From assembly GCF_025562455.1 (NCBI RefSeq), contig NZ_JAHPRO010000008.1:62001-126000 (forward strand): a stretch of 64,000 nt of DNA, in the 5' to 3' direction. The position numbers were made by a program, and so were the translations under genes. Positions 50,884 through 60,013 of the stretch are shown here, one piece after another (the first letter of the stretch is position 1; each line of letters begins with the position of its first letter). Below the pieces are notes generated by a model. That model ran no database searches. It was not told where the DNA came from and saw only the letters and a list, made by a program, of their open reading frames with translations. Source of the stretch: Acinetobacter sp. WU_MDCI_Axc73. Lineage in GTDB: Bacteria; Pseudomonadota; Gammaproteobacteria; Pseudomonadales; Moraxellaceae.

Positions 50884-50965
50884 TGCCGTAAATTTTAGCA
50901 ACTCACAGTCAAATTTTACCGATTTTCCCAATACATCTTTATTTAATTTTGAAGGAACTTAAACC

Positions 50966-52090
50966 ATGAATTCACTCAATCCAATTCCACAAATACAGGA
51001 TGCCCTCAATCATCCACCGTTACAGCCGTATCTGTCTGATCTGGAACCAGATCAATCCACCCGAAAAGCCCGACTCAGCCGTCAACCGACAGCGAAGTCC
51101 AAACGCAATAACTCCACCGCTAAACGCTTAGCCAAAACCAATCAGATGAATTACCAGCAATGGTTAGAAGTCAGAAAACAGGGCATTGGCAGCAGTGATG
51201 CCGCCACCGCGTGTGGACTGAATCCCTATATGTCGATGTTAGAACTTTGGATGATTAAAACAGGAAGAATGCAACAGAACATCGATGACGAAAGCTCAGG
51301 TTATGCCCCTTTATACTGGGGTAAACAACTGGAGCCTTTAATCGCGGAATTCTACAGCTTGCATACCAATACGAAGGTCAGACGGGTCAATGCGGTACTG
51401 CAACATCCTGATCCAACACAGCACTTCATGCTGGCCAATCTGGATTATGCCGTGGTGGGCAGTGATGATGTTCAGATACTGGAATGTAAAAGTGTCGGGG
51501 AACATGGGGCAAAACTCTGGCGGGATGGTGTGCCTTTATATGTTCTATGTCAGGTACAACACCAACTGGCGGTGACGGGCAGACAAGCGGCGCATATTTG
51601 TGTGCTGATTTGTGGGCATCAAACTAAAATCTTTAAAGTGACACGCAATGAAAGTGTGATTGAACACTTGATTCAGGCAGAACGTCATTTCTGGCAATGT
51701 GTAGAGCAGGATCGACCACCGAGTGTCGATGCCAGTGAATCGGCAGCCCGGGCTTTACAACTGCTTTACCCCGAACATGTGCCCTTACAAACCGAAGACT
51801 TGACCGAAAACCCATCTGCCAACCAAATGTTTAAACAACTGCTACAGGAGAAACAACAAATCGAAGCACATCAACAGCACTTTGATGAAATCAAACACCA
51901 ATTACAAATGCTAATGAAAGACGCAGAACGCGCCATCTTTCTGGAGGGCTCGGTGACATGGAAACGGGCTAAAGACTCCACCAGTTTAAATAGCAAAGCT
52001 TTACTGAAACAACATCCGGAATTACTACAGCAGTTTCCACAAAACAAAGTGGGCACACGGCGATTTAATCTGTATCCGCATGGGGAATAA
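50966..52090 (+). CDS. YqaJ-family viral recombinase (lambda-exonuclease fold)
   Basis: A 374-residue nuclease. After a basic 55-residue lead, the YqaJ domain shows R-K-Q-G-I-G-S-S-D-A-A, L-A-N-L-D-Y-A-V (catalytic Asp), I-L-E-C-K-S-V (Glu-x-Lys) and Q-V-Q-H-Q-L-A-V-T-G, the full metal-dependent active site. Such enzymes resect double-stranded DNA 5'-3' and feed single strands to an annealing protein. GAAGGA lies ahead of the ATG. It is part of a DUF932-YqaJ-Gp3-like module common on mobile elements. Confidence 0.88.
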   Translation: MNSLNPIPQIQDALNHPPLQPYLSDLEPDQSTRKARLSRQPTAKSKRNNSTAKRLAKTNQMNYQQWLEVRKQGIGSSDAATACGLNPYMSMLELWMIKTGRMQQNIDDESSGYAPLYWGKQLEPLIAEFYSLHTNTKVRRVNAVLQHPDPTQHFMLANLDYAVVGSDDVQILECKSVGEHGAKLWRDGVPLYVLCQVQHQLAVTGRQAAHICVLICGHQTKIFKVTRNESVIEHLIQAERHFWQCVEQDRPPSVDASESAARALQLLYPEHVPLQTEDLTENPSANQMFKQLLQEKQQIEAHQQHFDEIKHQLQMLMKDAERAIFLEGSVTWKRAKDSTSLNSKALLKQHPELLQQFPQNKVGTRRFNLYPHGE

Positions 52091-52361
52091 TGACCAATCT
52101 GGCTAGGTTTAAATGAATCAATATTCAATAGCCTAAGCTGAAATTCTACACCCCCAATTCCAAAAACCGCAAAAGCCGTCCCGTCTTGCCCCTTCAATAA
52201 AGAAGGGGCAATTGGAAAAGCTTTTGCGTACGCGTACAAATTTCACCATTTATTTCATCAAGTATTGATCCCTTCACGACGTAATGATCGATCTATTCAA
52301 TGCGGGAAACGTTTCACATAAAAGGCAGATCCCGTAAATAAATATCAGAGGAGCATTCAAC

Positions 52362-53372
52362 ATGATTAAAGGTCTCATGATTACCCCACCGATACTCGGC
52401 AGAATCAGTATTGGTAAAGTGGTCGAAAAGAACGGTAAACGCCTGCCTGAAAAGGATGACCAGTTTACGATTACCAGTCAGATCCAAACTAAAGACGGTT
52501 GGATCAAACATCCACTGGATGAACAGCTTCGAGCCAAAGCCCCGAATCAAAACCCAAAACTCAGAACTATTCCCGTACGGATGATCTTTAATGATCCTGA
52601 ACTGAGCTTAAGGGCAGAGTACACCTTGTTTGATCGACAAACAGGACGTCCCTTGTGTATTGGTAATGGTGAAAGCTGTCAGCGACAAACCCCCAATGGT
52701 ATTGAACAACATCCTTGTCCATCACCAGAACGCTGTGCACTAGCACAAGGAGGCTTATGTAAAGCCTTTGGTCGACTGTATGTCAATCTGGATGAGAGTG
52801 ATGAATTTGGTACCTTCATCTTTAGAACCACAGGCATTAATAGTATTCGCACACTGGCAGCACGACTCAGTTACTACCAAGCGGCCTCAGGGGATTTACT
52901 GTCATGTTTACCCTTGCAACTGATCTTAAGAGGCAAGAGCACCACGCAAAGTTATCGCACCCCGATTTACTACGTGGATTTAACCTTACGAGATAACATC
53001 ACAATGCAACAAGCCATTATTGACGCCAAAGCCATAGATGAACAGGCCAAGGCCGCAGGGTTTTATCAGGAGGCATTGGACTTTGTGGCACGACGGGGCT
53101 TCGCACAGGGATTTGCTGGTTTTGATTTGGATGTGGGGAATGCAGAAGGAGAAAATAACTTTGAGGTGGTGGAGGAGTTTTATTCGAATGAGACGGAGGA
53201 CAACATGAATGCAGAGGCTGGAAAGGGCGATGAGGAGGGAAAGATTCAAAGGTCGAATCAGGAAAATCAGGCTAAACCTGTTAAGCCACGACAACGGCAG
53301 TGTCAAAATAGCCTGAATCAGGTGCAGGAGATTCAGAAGGGGTTGCAGCAGAGTGTGAGGGTGGTTAATTGA
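52362..53372 (+). CDS. Gp3-like protein (recombination directionality factor-like / 'metal-binding')
   Basis: A 336-residue protein commonly annotated as hydrolase or metal-binding protein and belonging, as I recall, to the Gp3-like family of phage directionality factors. It shows P-P-I-L-G-R-I-S-I-G-K-V-V, a four-cysteine cluster (C-x5-C ... C-P-S-P-E-R-C ... G-G-L-C) and F-R-T-T-G-I-N-S-I-R-T-L-A-A-R-L. The last 70 residues are acidic-polar and disordered. AGAGGAG precedes the start. It likely works on DNA with the YqaJ nuclease. Confidence 0.75.
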   Translation: MIKGLMITPPILGRISIGKVVEKNGKRLPEKDDQFTITSQIQTKDGWIKHPLDEQLRAKAPNQNPKLRTIPVRMIFNDPELSLRAEYTLFDRQTGRPLCIGNGESCQRQTPNGIEQHPCPSPERCALAQGGLCKAFGRLYVNLDESDEFGTFIFRTTGINSIRTLAARLSYYQAASGDLLSCLPLQLILRGKSTTQSYRTPIYYVDLTLRDNITMQQAIIDAKAIDEQAKAAGFYQEALDFVARRGFAQGFAGFDLDVGNAEGENNFEVVEEFYSNETEDNMNAEAGKGDEEGKIQRSNQENQAKPVKPRQRQCQNSLNQVQEIQKGLQQSVRVVN

Positions 53373-53377
53373 ATAGT

Positions 53378-53398
53378 GTGGAGGCATATTGCCTCCAC
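53378..53398 (+). terminator. Hairpin after the Gp3-like gene
   Basis: GTGGAGGC / GCCTCCAC with an ATATT loop starts six bases after the stop; the following tract is T-rich but interrupted, so termination may be partial. Confidence 0.6.
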
Positions 53399-53412
53399 TA
53401 TATCTTTATCTG

Positions 53413-53550
53413 TTACAACATCATCCCTTTTTGACGTTGGTAGATTGGATATTCAGTACATTAAAGATATTTTTTTACAGTTCGACGGTTAACATTAAGC
53501 TTGAGCACGATTGCTCATTGAGATAATCCGTCTTTGTGATACAGCCGTAT
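53413..53550 (-). pseudogene. Decayed IS21-family istA fragment
   Basis: Translated on the minus strand, this piece reads R-L-Y-H-K-D-G-L-S-Q-stop-A-I-V-L-K-L-N-V-N-R-R-T-V-K-K-Y-L-stop, then Y-Q-R-Q-K-G. That is the N-terminal helix-turn-helix of IS21-type IstA transposases with two nonsense codons. No other part of the insertion sequence remains. Confidence 0.6.
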
Positions 53551-53611
53551 TTCGATATTTTTTTAATTTTTGGTAAATTATTTTTACCACAAAAATGATG
53601 AGGAAATATTG

Positions 53612-53923
53612 ATGAATATTCTAAAAGAAATTTTTCCATTTATTACAATTCCTGCTAGTCTAATGCCAACTATAAATTTGTTAGCTGGTCTGTCTGTAAT
53701 TTTAATTCTTATAATTATCAACGATAAGCTCCTTCAGAAACTAACAAAAAATAGGCTTTCTTTAGAAAAAATTGTAAGAGTTGGATTAGTTGAAGTGAAT
53801 AAGAGTTTACAACTTCGAGAAGAAATACAGCCTTTAAAAATTAATAGAAAAATCAAAAAGTTTTTTCATACACATTCTGCTGCGCAATGGCGTATGGATG
53901 CAGAGTTTTTTCTACACTTTTAA
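53612..53923 (+). CDS. Small membrane protein of unknown function
   Basis: A 103-residue product starting at ATG 53612, which has GAGGAAAT upstream; an earlier in-frame start at 53570 lacks one. Residues 10-40 are a hydrophobic segment (L-L-A-G-L-S-V-I-L-I-L-I-I-I) followed by a basic region. It overlaps the next frame by 37 bases. The two frames may be one gene split by a frameshift at a run of six T near 53,905. Confidence 0.45.
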   Translation: MNILKEIFPFITIPASLMPTINLLAGLSVILILIIINDKLLQKLTKNRLSLEKIVRVGLVEVNKSLQLREEIQPLKINRKIKKFFHTHSAAQWRMDAEFFLHF

Positions 53924-54084
53924 TGGGTTTTGTTTTAATGTTGATACTTACTAGGAATACTCTATCGATTGATAAAACAATGCTTGCGTGGCTTTTAATT
54001 TTTACCTTTGGCTGGGCTGCAAGATTTGCATACATAGAGACTAGAATAGCTTTTAGAAATGCAAAATCTATATGGTACTTTTAG
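53887..54084 (+). CDS. Small two-helix membrane protein (or second half of a split gene)
   Basis: A 65-residue frame with two hydrophobic segments (T-L-L-M-G-F-V-L-M-L-I-L and M-L-A-W-L-L-I-F-T-F-G-W). It has no own ribosome site of note and starts inside the previous frame, so it may be the shifted C-terminus of that gene. No family recognised. Confidence 0.4.
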   Translation: MAYGCRVFSTLLMGFVLMLILTRNTLSIDKTMLAWLLIFTFGWAARFAYIETRIAFRNAKSIWYF

Positions 54085-54185
54085 AAAACATTTGGCGAGT
54101 GATATAGCTGAAAAGTCTTCTAGTAAAGCCTTTCAGCTATTGGGCTATTTCTTAATAATGCTAATGTAAATAAGCGCAGGGATTT

Positions 54186-54470
54186 ATGAATAATAGTCAA
54201 TTTTTAAAGTGCTTTTTTGAGATTGAAGCTGGCAAAATGTTACCTCATCCTGAGGAGGCTTATAGTGATATCAACTTTGAAGTAACAATAGCCCCTGATG
54301 TTCCTGACAAAAATTATATTGTGGTCTTCTCTGGGAGCCATTTGATTTTTCCCATTATTCTTGACTTTCCTAAAAATGAACATCACTTAAGGTTAGGTTG
54401 GATTGATGTATTTTTTATTGCTAAAGATAAAGTTTGTAAAGGAAAAAACGAATTGAGTTTCTTAAATTGA
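54186..54470 (+). CDS. Small hypothetical protein
   Basis: A 94-residue soluble acidic protein, not recognised. It has alternating beta-type segments (I-N-F-E-V-T-I-A; Y-I-V-V-F-S-G-S-H-L-I-F) reminiscent of small immunity or phage accessory proteins, but no signature. GCAGGGA lies ahead of the ATG. It sits in a stretch of decayed genes between the recombination module and vgrG. Confidence 0.45.
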   Translation: MNNSQFLKCFFEIEAGKMLPHPEEAYSDINFEVTIAPDVPDKNYIVVFSGSHLIFPIILDFPKNEHHLRLGWIDVFFIAKDKVCKGKNELSFLN

Positions 54471-54509
54471 TTGATGAATATATTAGAGCAAATCATTTGC
54501 TCAATTTAG

Positions 54510-54695
54510 AAGAATAGTAAGTTTGAACAAATTGCAAAAAAATTAAATCGCAGTGAAAAGTATATGGTTAAGACCAGAATGGATTTAAGAAAATCTTTAA
54601 ATCTCACTATACTTGATCAAAAGCGTGCATGGGTACAGTCCTATAAAAACTTTGTTACACGAATTGCAACAAAAAAGCTAAACATTCTAAATTGA
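54510..54695 (+). pseudogene. Fragment of a coding sequence with helix-turn-helix character
   Basis: An open frame without start codon context reads F-E-Q-I-A-K-K-L-N-R-S-E-K-Y-M-V-K-T-R-M-D and continues basic and helical to a TGA at 54693-54695. The first part looks like a helix-turn-helix. It is probably the tail of a lost regulatory gene. The 54,471-54,750 gap otherwise holds only the vgrG upstream region. Confidence 0.35.
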
Positions 54696-54750
54696 GCTAG
54701 ACGGAACGTTCTGTTAAAATTTTTCGGTCAAAAAATCGTCATGAATAACA

Positions 54751-57588
54751 ATGTTAAACATTTATTCCACTTTGGAACAACTGGGGCTCACTGCGCAAAA
54801 ACGTGCCATTCATATTCAATTTACAAATACTGCCCTCAACGATCAAGTCTTCCTGCAACGTGTCGATGGTAGCCATCAACTTAACTCAGGTATCCTGCTA
54901 CAACTGATTTGCTTATCTACCTCAGCGATCATTCCTTTAAAGCAGTTTATCGGTAGTCAGGTGGCAATTGATATAGTCAATGATAAAACAGAACTGAATC
55001 GAATTTCAGGTATTGTCACCAAAGCCGACATCGGTGCTAGTGATGGTTCACTGACCATTTACCGTCTAACGGTCGAAGACCCAACCGCACTGTGGAAACA
55101 TCGCAGAAACTCCCGCGTGTTTATGAATAAATCAGTGGTGGACGTGATCCAAACCGTTTTCCAAGAATGGCAGCAACGTAGCCCACTATTCGCAGCAAGC
55201 TTAACTCTAGATAAAAGCGGCTTAACCAAAGACTACGACATCCGTCCCTTTATCATGCAATCTTCTGAAAGTGACCATGAGTTCTTAACTCGCTTAATGC
55301 GCCAAGAATCGATTAACTGGCTGATCGATGAAGCACAACTTAAAGTCTCCAGTTCAAACGATCCCATCCAAGCACAAACACTACGACTGATTGACGACAA
55401 CTCCCAATACAAAGCCCTAGAGCGTCGTAGCATTCGCTTTCATCGCAGTAGTGCAGTTGAACAAAGCGATTCGATTATCCAGTTTATTGGACAACGCTCA
55501 ATACAACCCACCTCAGTCCATATCCAGCGCTGGCAAGCTGATGCACTCGAAACCGAAGAAGGTGCAGGCTCAGTCTTAAGCCAACAACAACATTCCGACA
55601 ATCAGGACAATGCAAGTCTTGGTTTAGAACAAGCTTGGCACTTTAGCCCAGCATGGATACAGGATCTAAACGGAGAAGATGGCGCAACCCCATCAGGCAA
55701 CAGCCAAATCGAAAGAATCAACCAAAATCTGAATGACTATTACGCCTCACAAGCCAAACACTTCACCGCCACATCAACAGTACGTGATACCCAAGTCGGC
55801 TACTGGTTTGAATTTAACGAACATCCAGAAATCGACCAACACAGTGGTGAAGACAAAGAATTTCTGATCACCGCAAAGACCTTTTATAACAAAAACAACC
55901 TGCCCAAAGACTTGAACGAACAAGTTAACGCACTACTACAACACAGCCAGTGGCAACTGAATAACCACATCAGCACAAACACCACTACGACCAACAACGA
56001 CGAACGCCAAGCCAACCAACTGACCCTACAACGCAGAAACATCAGCATCGTTCCAGAATACAACCCACTACAACACCGCCCAGCGGCTTATCCACAACGG
56101 GCCAAAGTCGTTGGACCCAGTGGCGAAGAAATCCATGTTGATCAATGGGGACGGATTAAAGTCCGCTTCCTGTTCACGAGAAATGAAGACCACAGCCATG
56201 ATGGTGGAGCAGGTGCAAACGACAACGACACGGATTCCGCTTGGGTAGACGTCCTCACGCCTTGGGCAGGTGAAGGCTATGGTGCACGCTTCCTGCCTCG
56301 AATTGGTGAAATCGTCGTGATTGACTTCTTTGATGGTAACATCGACCGACCCTTTGTGGTGGGTCGAATCCATGAAGCACAACGCTATCCCACTAAATTC
56401 GACCATGTAGGCAAACTGCCTGATACCAAAAAGCTGGCAGGGATCAAATCTAAAGAATATCAAGGCGAAGGATTTAACCAACTGAGATTTGACGACACGA
56501 CTGGACAAATCAGTGCTCAATTGCAAAGTAGCCATGCTGCCAGCCAACTCAATCTCGGTAAACTTAGCCATCCCAAAGACCAAGACACAAGTGAAGATCG
56601 TGGCGAAGGCTTTGAACTCAGAACCGACCAATGGGGTGCACTACGTGCAGGACAGGGTCTACTGATTTCCACCTACAAACAAGGACAAGCCAAAGGCGAA
56701 CAGCTTGATGCAGAACAAGCCAAGAAACAACTTGAAGGCAGTCACACCAATAGCAAAGCCCTAAGTGATCTTGCTAAAAACCAACAAACTGATGAAATTG
56801 AATCAGTAGCACAACTCAAAGCCTTTGCAGAACAAATTGAACAACAAATTGCCAAATTCAACAAAGCCGTATTACTGCTCAACTCACCAGATGGCATCGC
56901 CTTAACCACCCCAGAAGACATCCATCTTTCCGCAGACGCACAGATTAATCAGGTCGCAGGCGATAGCATTAATATCAGTACCCAGAAGAACCTGATTGCC
57001 CAAGCCCAAAACAAAGTCAGCCTATTTGCCGCGATGAACGGCATTAACTTCATTGCAGCACAAGGTAAGTTTAATATTCAAGCCCAATCCAATGCCTTAG
57101 ACATATTTGCCAAACTGGGTATTAGTATTTCATCGACTGAAGACAAAATCGTGATCAGTAGTCCGAAGGAAGTCTCGATCATAGGTGGCTCATCCAAACT
57201 GGACTTGAATAATTCAGGCATCTTCCCGACCACGGGTGGCAAGTTTGAGGTGAAGGCAGGGCAGCATATCTTTCAGAGTGGGGCGAGTGTTTCACCAAAC
57301 CTACCTGCATTGCCAGCTTTTCAAGGAAAAAATTGGATTGCACTTGAACATCTGGATGTTGATAACAAGCCCTTTGCAGATTTGGGCTATAAAATCTTTT
57401 TTGAAAATAACCAGATTATTGAAGGTAAATTGGATGAGCAAGGCAAAGCACATCATGACAATGTGCCAGAGAAAGCAATCAAAGTTGAATATGAGCAACC
57501 ACCTATGCAAGAGGATCCACCTTGGGATCCATTTGATACAGTCATGGCTGAGTTAGATAAGATTGATAAGAATAAGGGGCAATTTTAA
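54751..57588 (+). CDS. vgrG: VgrG type VI secretion spike protein
   Basis: A 945-residue VgrG. The N-terminal gp27-like part contains D-Y-D-I-R-P-F-I-M-Q and E-S-D-H-E-F-L-T-R-L-M. The gp5/OB part has V-D-Q-W-G-R-I-K-V-R-F, then D-V-L-T-P-W-A-G-E-G-Y-G-A-R-F-L-P-R-I-G-E and F-F-D-G-N-I-D-R-P-F-V-V-G-R-I. A DUF2345 beta-helix extension runs from about 600 to the end. The spike punctures target cells and carries cargo. Its stop overlaps the effector start (TAATG). No core tss genes are in the window, so the apparatus must be elsewhere. Confidence 0.95.
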   Translation: MLNIYSTLEQLGLTAQKRAIHIQFTNTALNDQVFLQRVDGSHQLNSGILLQLICLSTSAIIPLKQFIGSQVAIDIVNDKTELNRISGIVTKADIGASDGSLTIYRLTVEDPTALWKHRRNSRVFMNKSVVDVIQTVFQEWQQRSPLFAASLTLDKSGLTKDYDIRPFIMQSSESDHEFLTRLMRQESINWLIDEAQLKVSSSNDPIQAQTLRLIDDNSQYKALERRSIRFHRSSAVEQSDSIIQFIGQRSIQPTSVHIQRWQADALETEEGAGSVLSQQQHSDNQDNASLGLEQAWHFSPAWIQDLNGEDGATPSGNSQIERINQNLNDYYASQAKHFTATSTVRDTQVGYWFEFNEHPEIDQHSGEDKEFLITAKTFYNKNNLPKDLNEQVNALLQHSQWQLNNHISTNTTTTNNDERQANQLTLQRRNISIVPEYNPLQHRPAAYPQRAKVVGPSGEEIHVDQWGRIKVRFLFTRNEDHSHDGGAGANDNDTDSAWVDVLTPWAGEGYGARFLPRIGEIVVIDFFDGNIDRPFVVGRIHEAQRYPTKFDHVGKLPDTKKLAGIKSKEYQGEGFNQLRFDDTTGQISAQLQSSHAASQLNLGKLSHPKDQDTSEDRGEGFELRTDQWGALRAGQGLLISTYKQGQAKGEQLDAEQAKKQLEGSHTNSKALSDLAKNQQTDEIESVAQLKAFAEQIEQQIAKFNKAVLLLNSPDGIALTTPEDIHLSADAQINQVAGDSINISTQKNLIAQAQNKVSLFAAMNGINFIAAQGKFNIQAQSNALDIFAKLGISISSTEDKIVISSPKEVSIIGGSSKLDLNNSGIFPTTGGKFEVKAGQHIFQSGASVSPNLPALPAFQGKNWIALEHLDVDNKPFADLGYKIFFENNQIIEGKLDEQGKAHHDNVPEKAIKVEYEQPPMQEDPPWDPFDTVMAELDKIDKNKGQF

Positions 57589-59090
57589 TGCCAGATTTTT
57601 TACCATCTAAGAAAGAGCTAACCAATGCTTTAGCTTGGTTCACAGCCCCAGTAAATGATGCAATCAAGAAAGGGAAAGAAACGGCAGCGGATATCGCAGA
57701 ATGGCTTTGGGTTGTATTACAAGGAGACTTTGCTGAAGATCAAACCACTGCACAAATTGTCACGGGCACAGTGATTTCAATGATCCCTTTTGTAGATCAG
57801 ATTTGTGATGTTCGGGATATTTGTGCGAATGCGACAAAGATTAAAGAAGACAGTAATAATCCGTGGGCATGGGTTGGGCTGATTCTAACACTGATTGGCT
57901 TATTTCCTGTATTGGGCTCATTATTTAAAGGTGTTTTCAAAGTTATTCTGGCACCTATTAGACGCTTCATGCTTAAGCCTGCAACCAAAGGTTTAAAGTT
58001 TACAGGTGGAAATATTTATAAGTTTTCTGAACCTGCGATTGAAAGTGGAATTACTGAGTTAAATAAATTTCTGGCACGCCCTGCGGTAAAAAAAGCCATT
58101 AAAAATGCAAAAATTACCAATATTTATAAAGCAACAGCGAGCAAAATTCGACAAGTTAAAAGCATGTTGACTAAGCAGGCATTGTTGAGTGTATTTGATA
58201 AACTTATAGGCTATCTAAGAGATACGGTTAAATTTATTGATAAATACGCAAGTAAGGCGATTGGTGCAAAAGCACGACAAATGTTGCAAACCGTGATTGA
58301 TGTCCGTAATTTGGCGAATCAAAAACTTGGCGAGTTTTTAAAACCTGTACAAGACTTTTTGGAAAGATTGGCGGTTAGAATCGAGAAAGAGAGTGATCAG
58401 ACGTTTAAAGTGGCGACTAATGTTAAGAATATTCATAATTTTAAGAAAGTAGGAACAGATGCCGAATTAAAAAGTGTTTTAAACAATAAACCGAATTGGG
58501 TTGATGTTGCAGCGAAAGAAAAATATAGGGCCTTATCAGAGTGCCCAGAAATTCCCTCAAATTTTCCAAATATAGGAGCAAAAGATGGACCTTTACGGGA
58601 TGCCTATAAAACTTTTCATGATTTAGAATCTGTGCATATAAAAGAGGGAGAAGTTTTATATCGCGTTTTAGATCCACGTAGTTTAGATAACAGTATCTGT
58701 TGGATGAGAGAAGTTGAATATAAAAAGTTAAAAACTAAAGCCGACTGGCGACGCTATTTTGCGGTATTTGCCTCATGGAATCATAATGGTGAGGTTGTTA
58801 AATACAAAGTACCAAAGGGTGGGATTAATGTATGGGAAGGCCCAGCTGCGAGTCAGACTTTTAAAAATAGTGCGGGTAAAGTTGAGAAAGTGAATAGTAA
58901 AGGTGAGATATTTGTACTTGAGGGTGGTGGGGTACAGATTGTTCTTAATCCCAAGGATTTGGTACGAGCAAATATCAGTAAGCGTGAAGCGACCCCTTGG
59001 GGCTATGACAGCGGTTTAATTGGTGAAGCAAAAACCAGTATGGTGGGTGTACCACGTTTAGAACAGAACTGGTATGGAGATAAAAAGTAA
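57588..59090 (+). CDS. VgrG-linked effector with unrecognised C-terminal toxin domain
   Basis: A 500-residue protein coupled to vgrG by TAATG overlap. Residues 40-125 hold hydrophobic segments typical of cargo of Acinetobacter-like VgrGs (I-V-T-G-T-V-I-S-M-I-P-F-V-D-Q-I-C-D-V-R-D and L-I-L-T-L-I-G-L-F-P-V-L-G-S-L-F). A helical middle follows. The last 170 residues (from about 330) form a separate domain with V-L-Y-R-V-L-D-P-R-S, a W-N-H-N-G-E segment and V-W-E-G-P-A-A-S-Q. I cannot assign an activity; an ADP-ribosyltransferase-like fold is one guess. Three immunity-like genes follow without gap. Confidence 0.75.
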   Translation: MPDFLPSKKELTNALAWFTAPVNDAIKKGKETAADIAEWLWVVLQGDFAEDQTTAQIVTGTVISMIPFVDQICDVRDICANATKIKEDSNNPWAWVGLILTLIGLFPVLGSLFKGVFKVILAPIRRFMLKPATKGLKFTGGNIYKFSEPAIESGITELNKFLARPAVKKAIKNAKITNIYKATASKIRQVKSMLTKQALLSVFDKLIGYLRDTVKFIDKYASKAIGAKARQMLQTVIDVRNLANQKLGEFLKPVQDFLERLAVRIEKESDQTFKVATNVKNIHNFKKVGTDAELKSVLNNKPNWVDVAAKEKYRALSECPEIPSNFPNIGAKDGPLRDAYKTFHDLESVHIKEGEVLYRVLDPRSLDNSICWMREVEYKKLKTKADWRRYFAVFASWNHNGEVVKYKVPKGGINVWEGPAASQTFKNSAGKVEKVNSKGEIFVLEGGGVQIVLNPKDLVRANISKREATPWGYDSGLIGEAKTSMVGVPRLEQNWYGDKK

Positions 59091-60013
59091 TGTTGCAGTT
59101 TGAAATTCGTCCGCAGGAAATATTCTTAATTGAACGCTATAGTTCGACTGAATATTTTAAAGAATTGGTTGATGCTTTTAAAAATATGCTAGATGCAGCA
59201 GAAAATGCACTTGAGCTGTTTATGCAGGATTTACCTTATGACTATCGAAACCGACATATTTCACAGCAACCAGATATAGTGTGGGGAGAACATGTATTAC
59301 CTAACTTTCGGTCAACTATGGCTTCTTTAAATTATGCTTATAAGCGCTTATTGAATGGTGATTTATCCGCTTTGCAGTATGCAGGGAATGTGGTTACTGA
59401 TTTTAGAGGGCAGACAGCTGATTATCTAGCGGATTGGATGGATGAAGGAAATTACAGAAAATTTAATGATTGGCAAAATGAAGCAAGTACGTTGTCATCT
59501 AATATTAAAGCCACGGTTTTTGGTAACTGGGTTACAGGAAACCTTAGTGGTAGATATAATGTTCAAGCTAGAGGAGAGTTAAATTTACCAAGGTCTTTAC
59601 CAGTTTATCATTTAAGCGCTGATATCAAAGTGGAGACAGGAGAAACTGTGCCACAGAATGGTATTTATATTCCTGAAATACCTGAGGCAAGTGCACAGCT
59701 ATTACTTAAAGGACACGATGCTATTGAGGCTCTGGTGGGGTTAAGTCGTAGTGGTTTGCAATACGCTAGAGAAGAAAGTACAACGTGGTTACTGGTCAGA
59801 CGGATTGCAAATGAAGGAGGTTCATCTGAGACAATTCAAACAGAAAGTTTAAAGGGTTTTTCTGGGCAAATTTGTCAACGAGCAGGTAACTGGTGGAGTC
59901 CAGCTAATCAATCGAAATCCCGTTATTTTGAACAGGGGGAAGTATTCCCTGAAATTGAGAATAATAGTTGGGGAGAAACCATTTGGTATTTAGAAGTGAC
60001 GAATAAAGAATGA
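59090..60013 (+). CDS. Immunity-like protein, copy 1 (Imm71/Imm72-type)
   Basis: A 307-residue cytoplasmic-looking protein, with the ATG overlapping the effector stop. The N-terminal helical half (to about residue 132) is nearly identical in copies 2 and 3. The C-terminal part has S-G-Q-I-C-Q-R-A-G-N-W-W and F-E-Q-G-E-V-F-P-E-I, a pattern like the C-P-x-x-G-x-W seen in type VI immunity proteins. Its variable region (about 133-190) and much of its C-terminal half differ from the other copies. Position directly after the effector makes it the best candidate for the cognate immunity protein. Confidence 0.7.
   Translation: MLQFEIRPQEIFLIERYSSTEYFKELVDAFKNMLDAAENALELFMQDLPYDYRNRHISQQPDIVWGEHVLPNFRSTMASLNYAYKRLLNGDLSALQYAGNVVTDFRGQTADYLADWMDEGNYRKFNDWQNEASTLSSNIKATVFGNWVTGNLSGRYNVQARGELNLPRSLPVYHLSADIKVETGETVPQNGIYIPEIPEASAQLLLKGHDAIEALVGLSRSGLQYAREESTTWLLVRRIANEGGSSETIQTESLKGFSGQICQRAGNWWSPANQSKSRYFEQGEVFPEIENNSWGETIWYLEVTNKE

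Noticed and set aside
56068..56631. 187-codon open frame on the minus strand inside vgrG
   Set aside because: Long only because of codon bias in the opposite vgrG frame; the VgrG motifs there are conserved on the plus strand.
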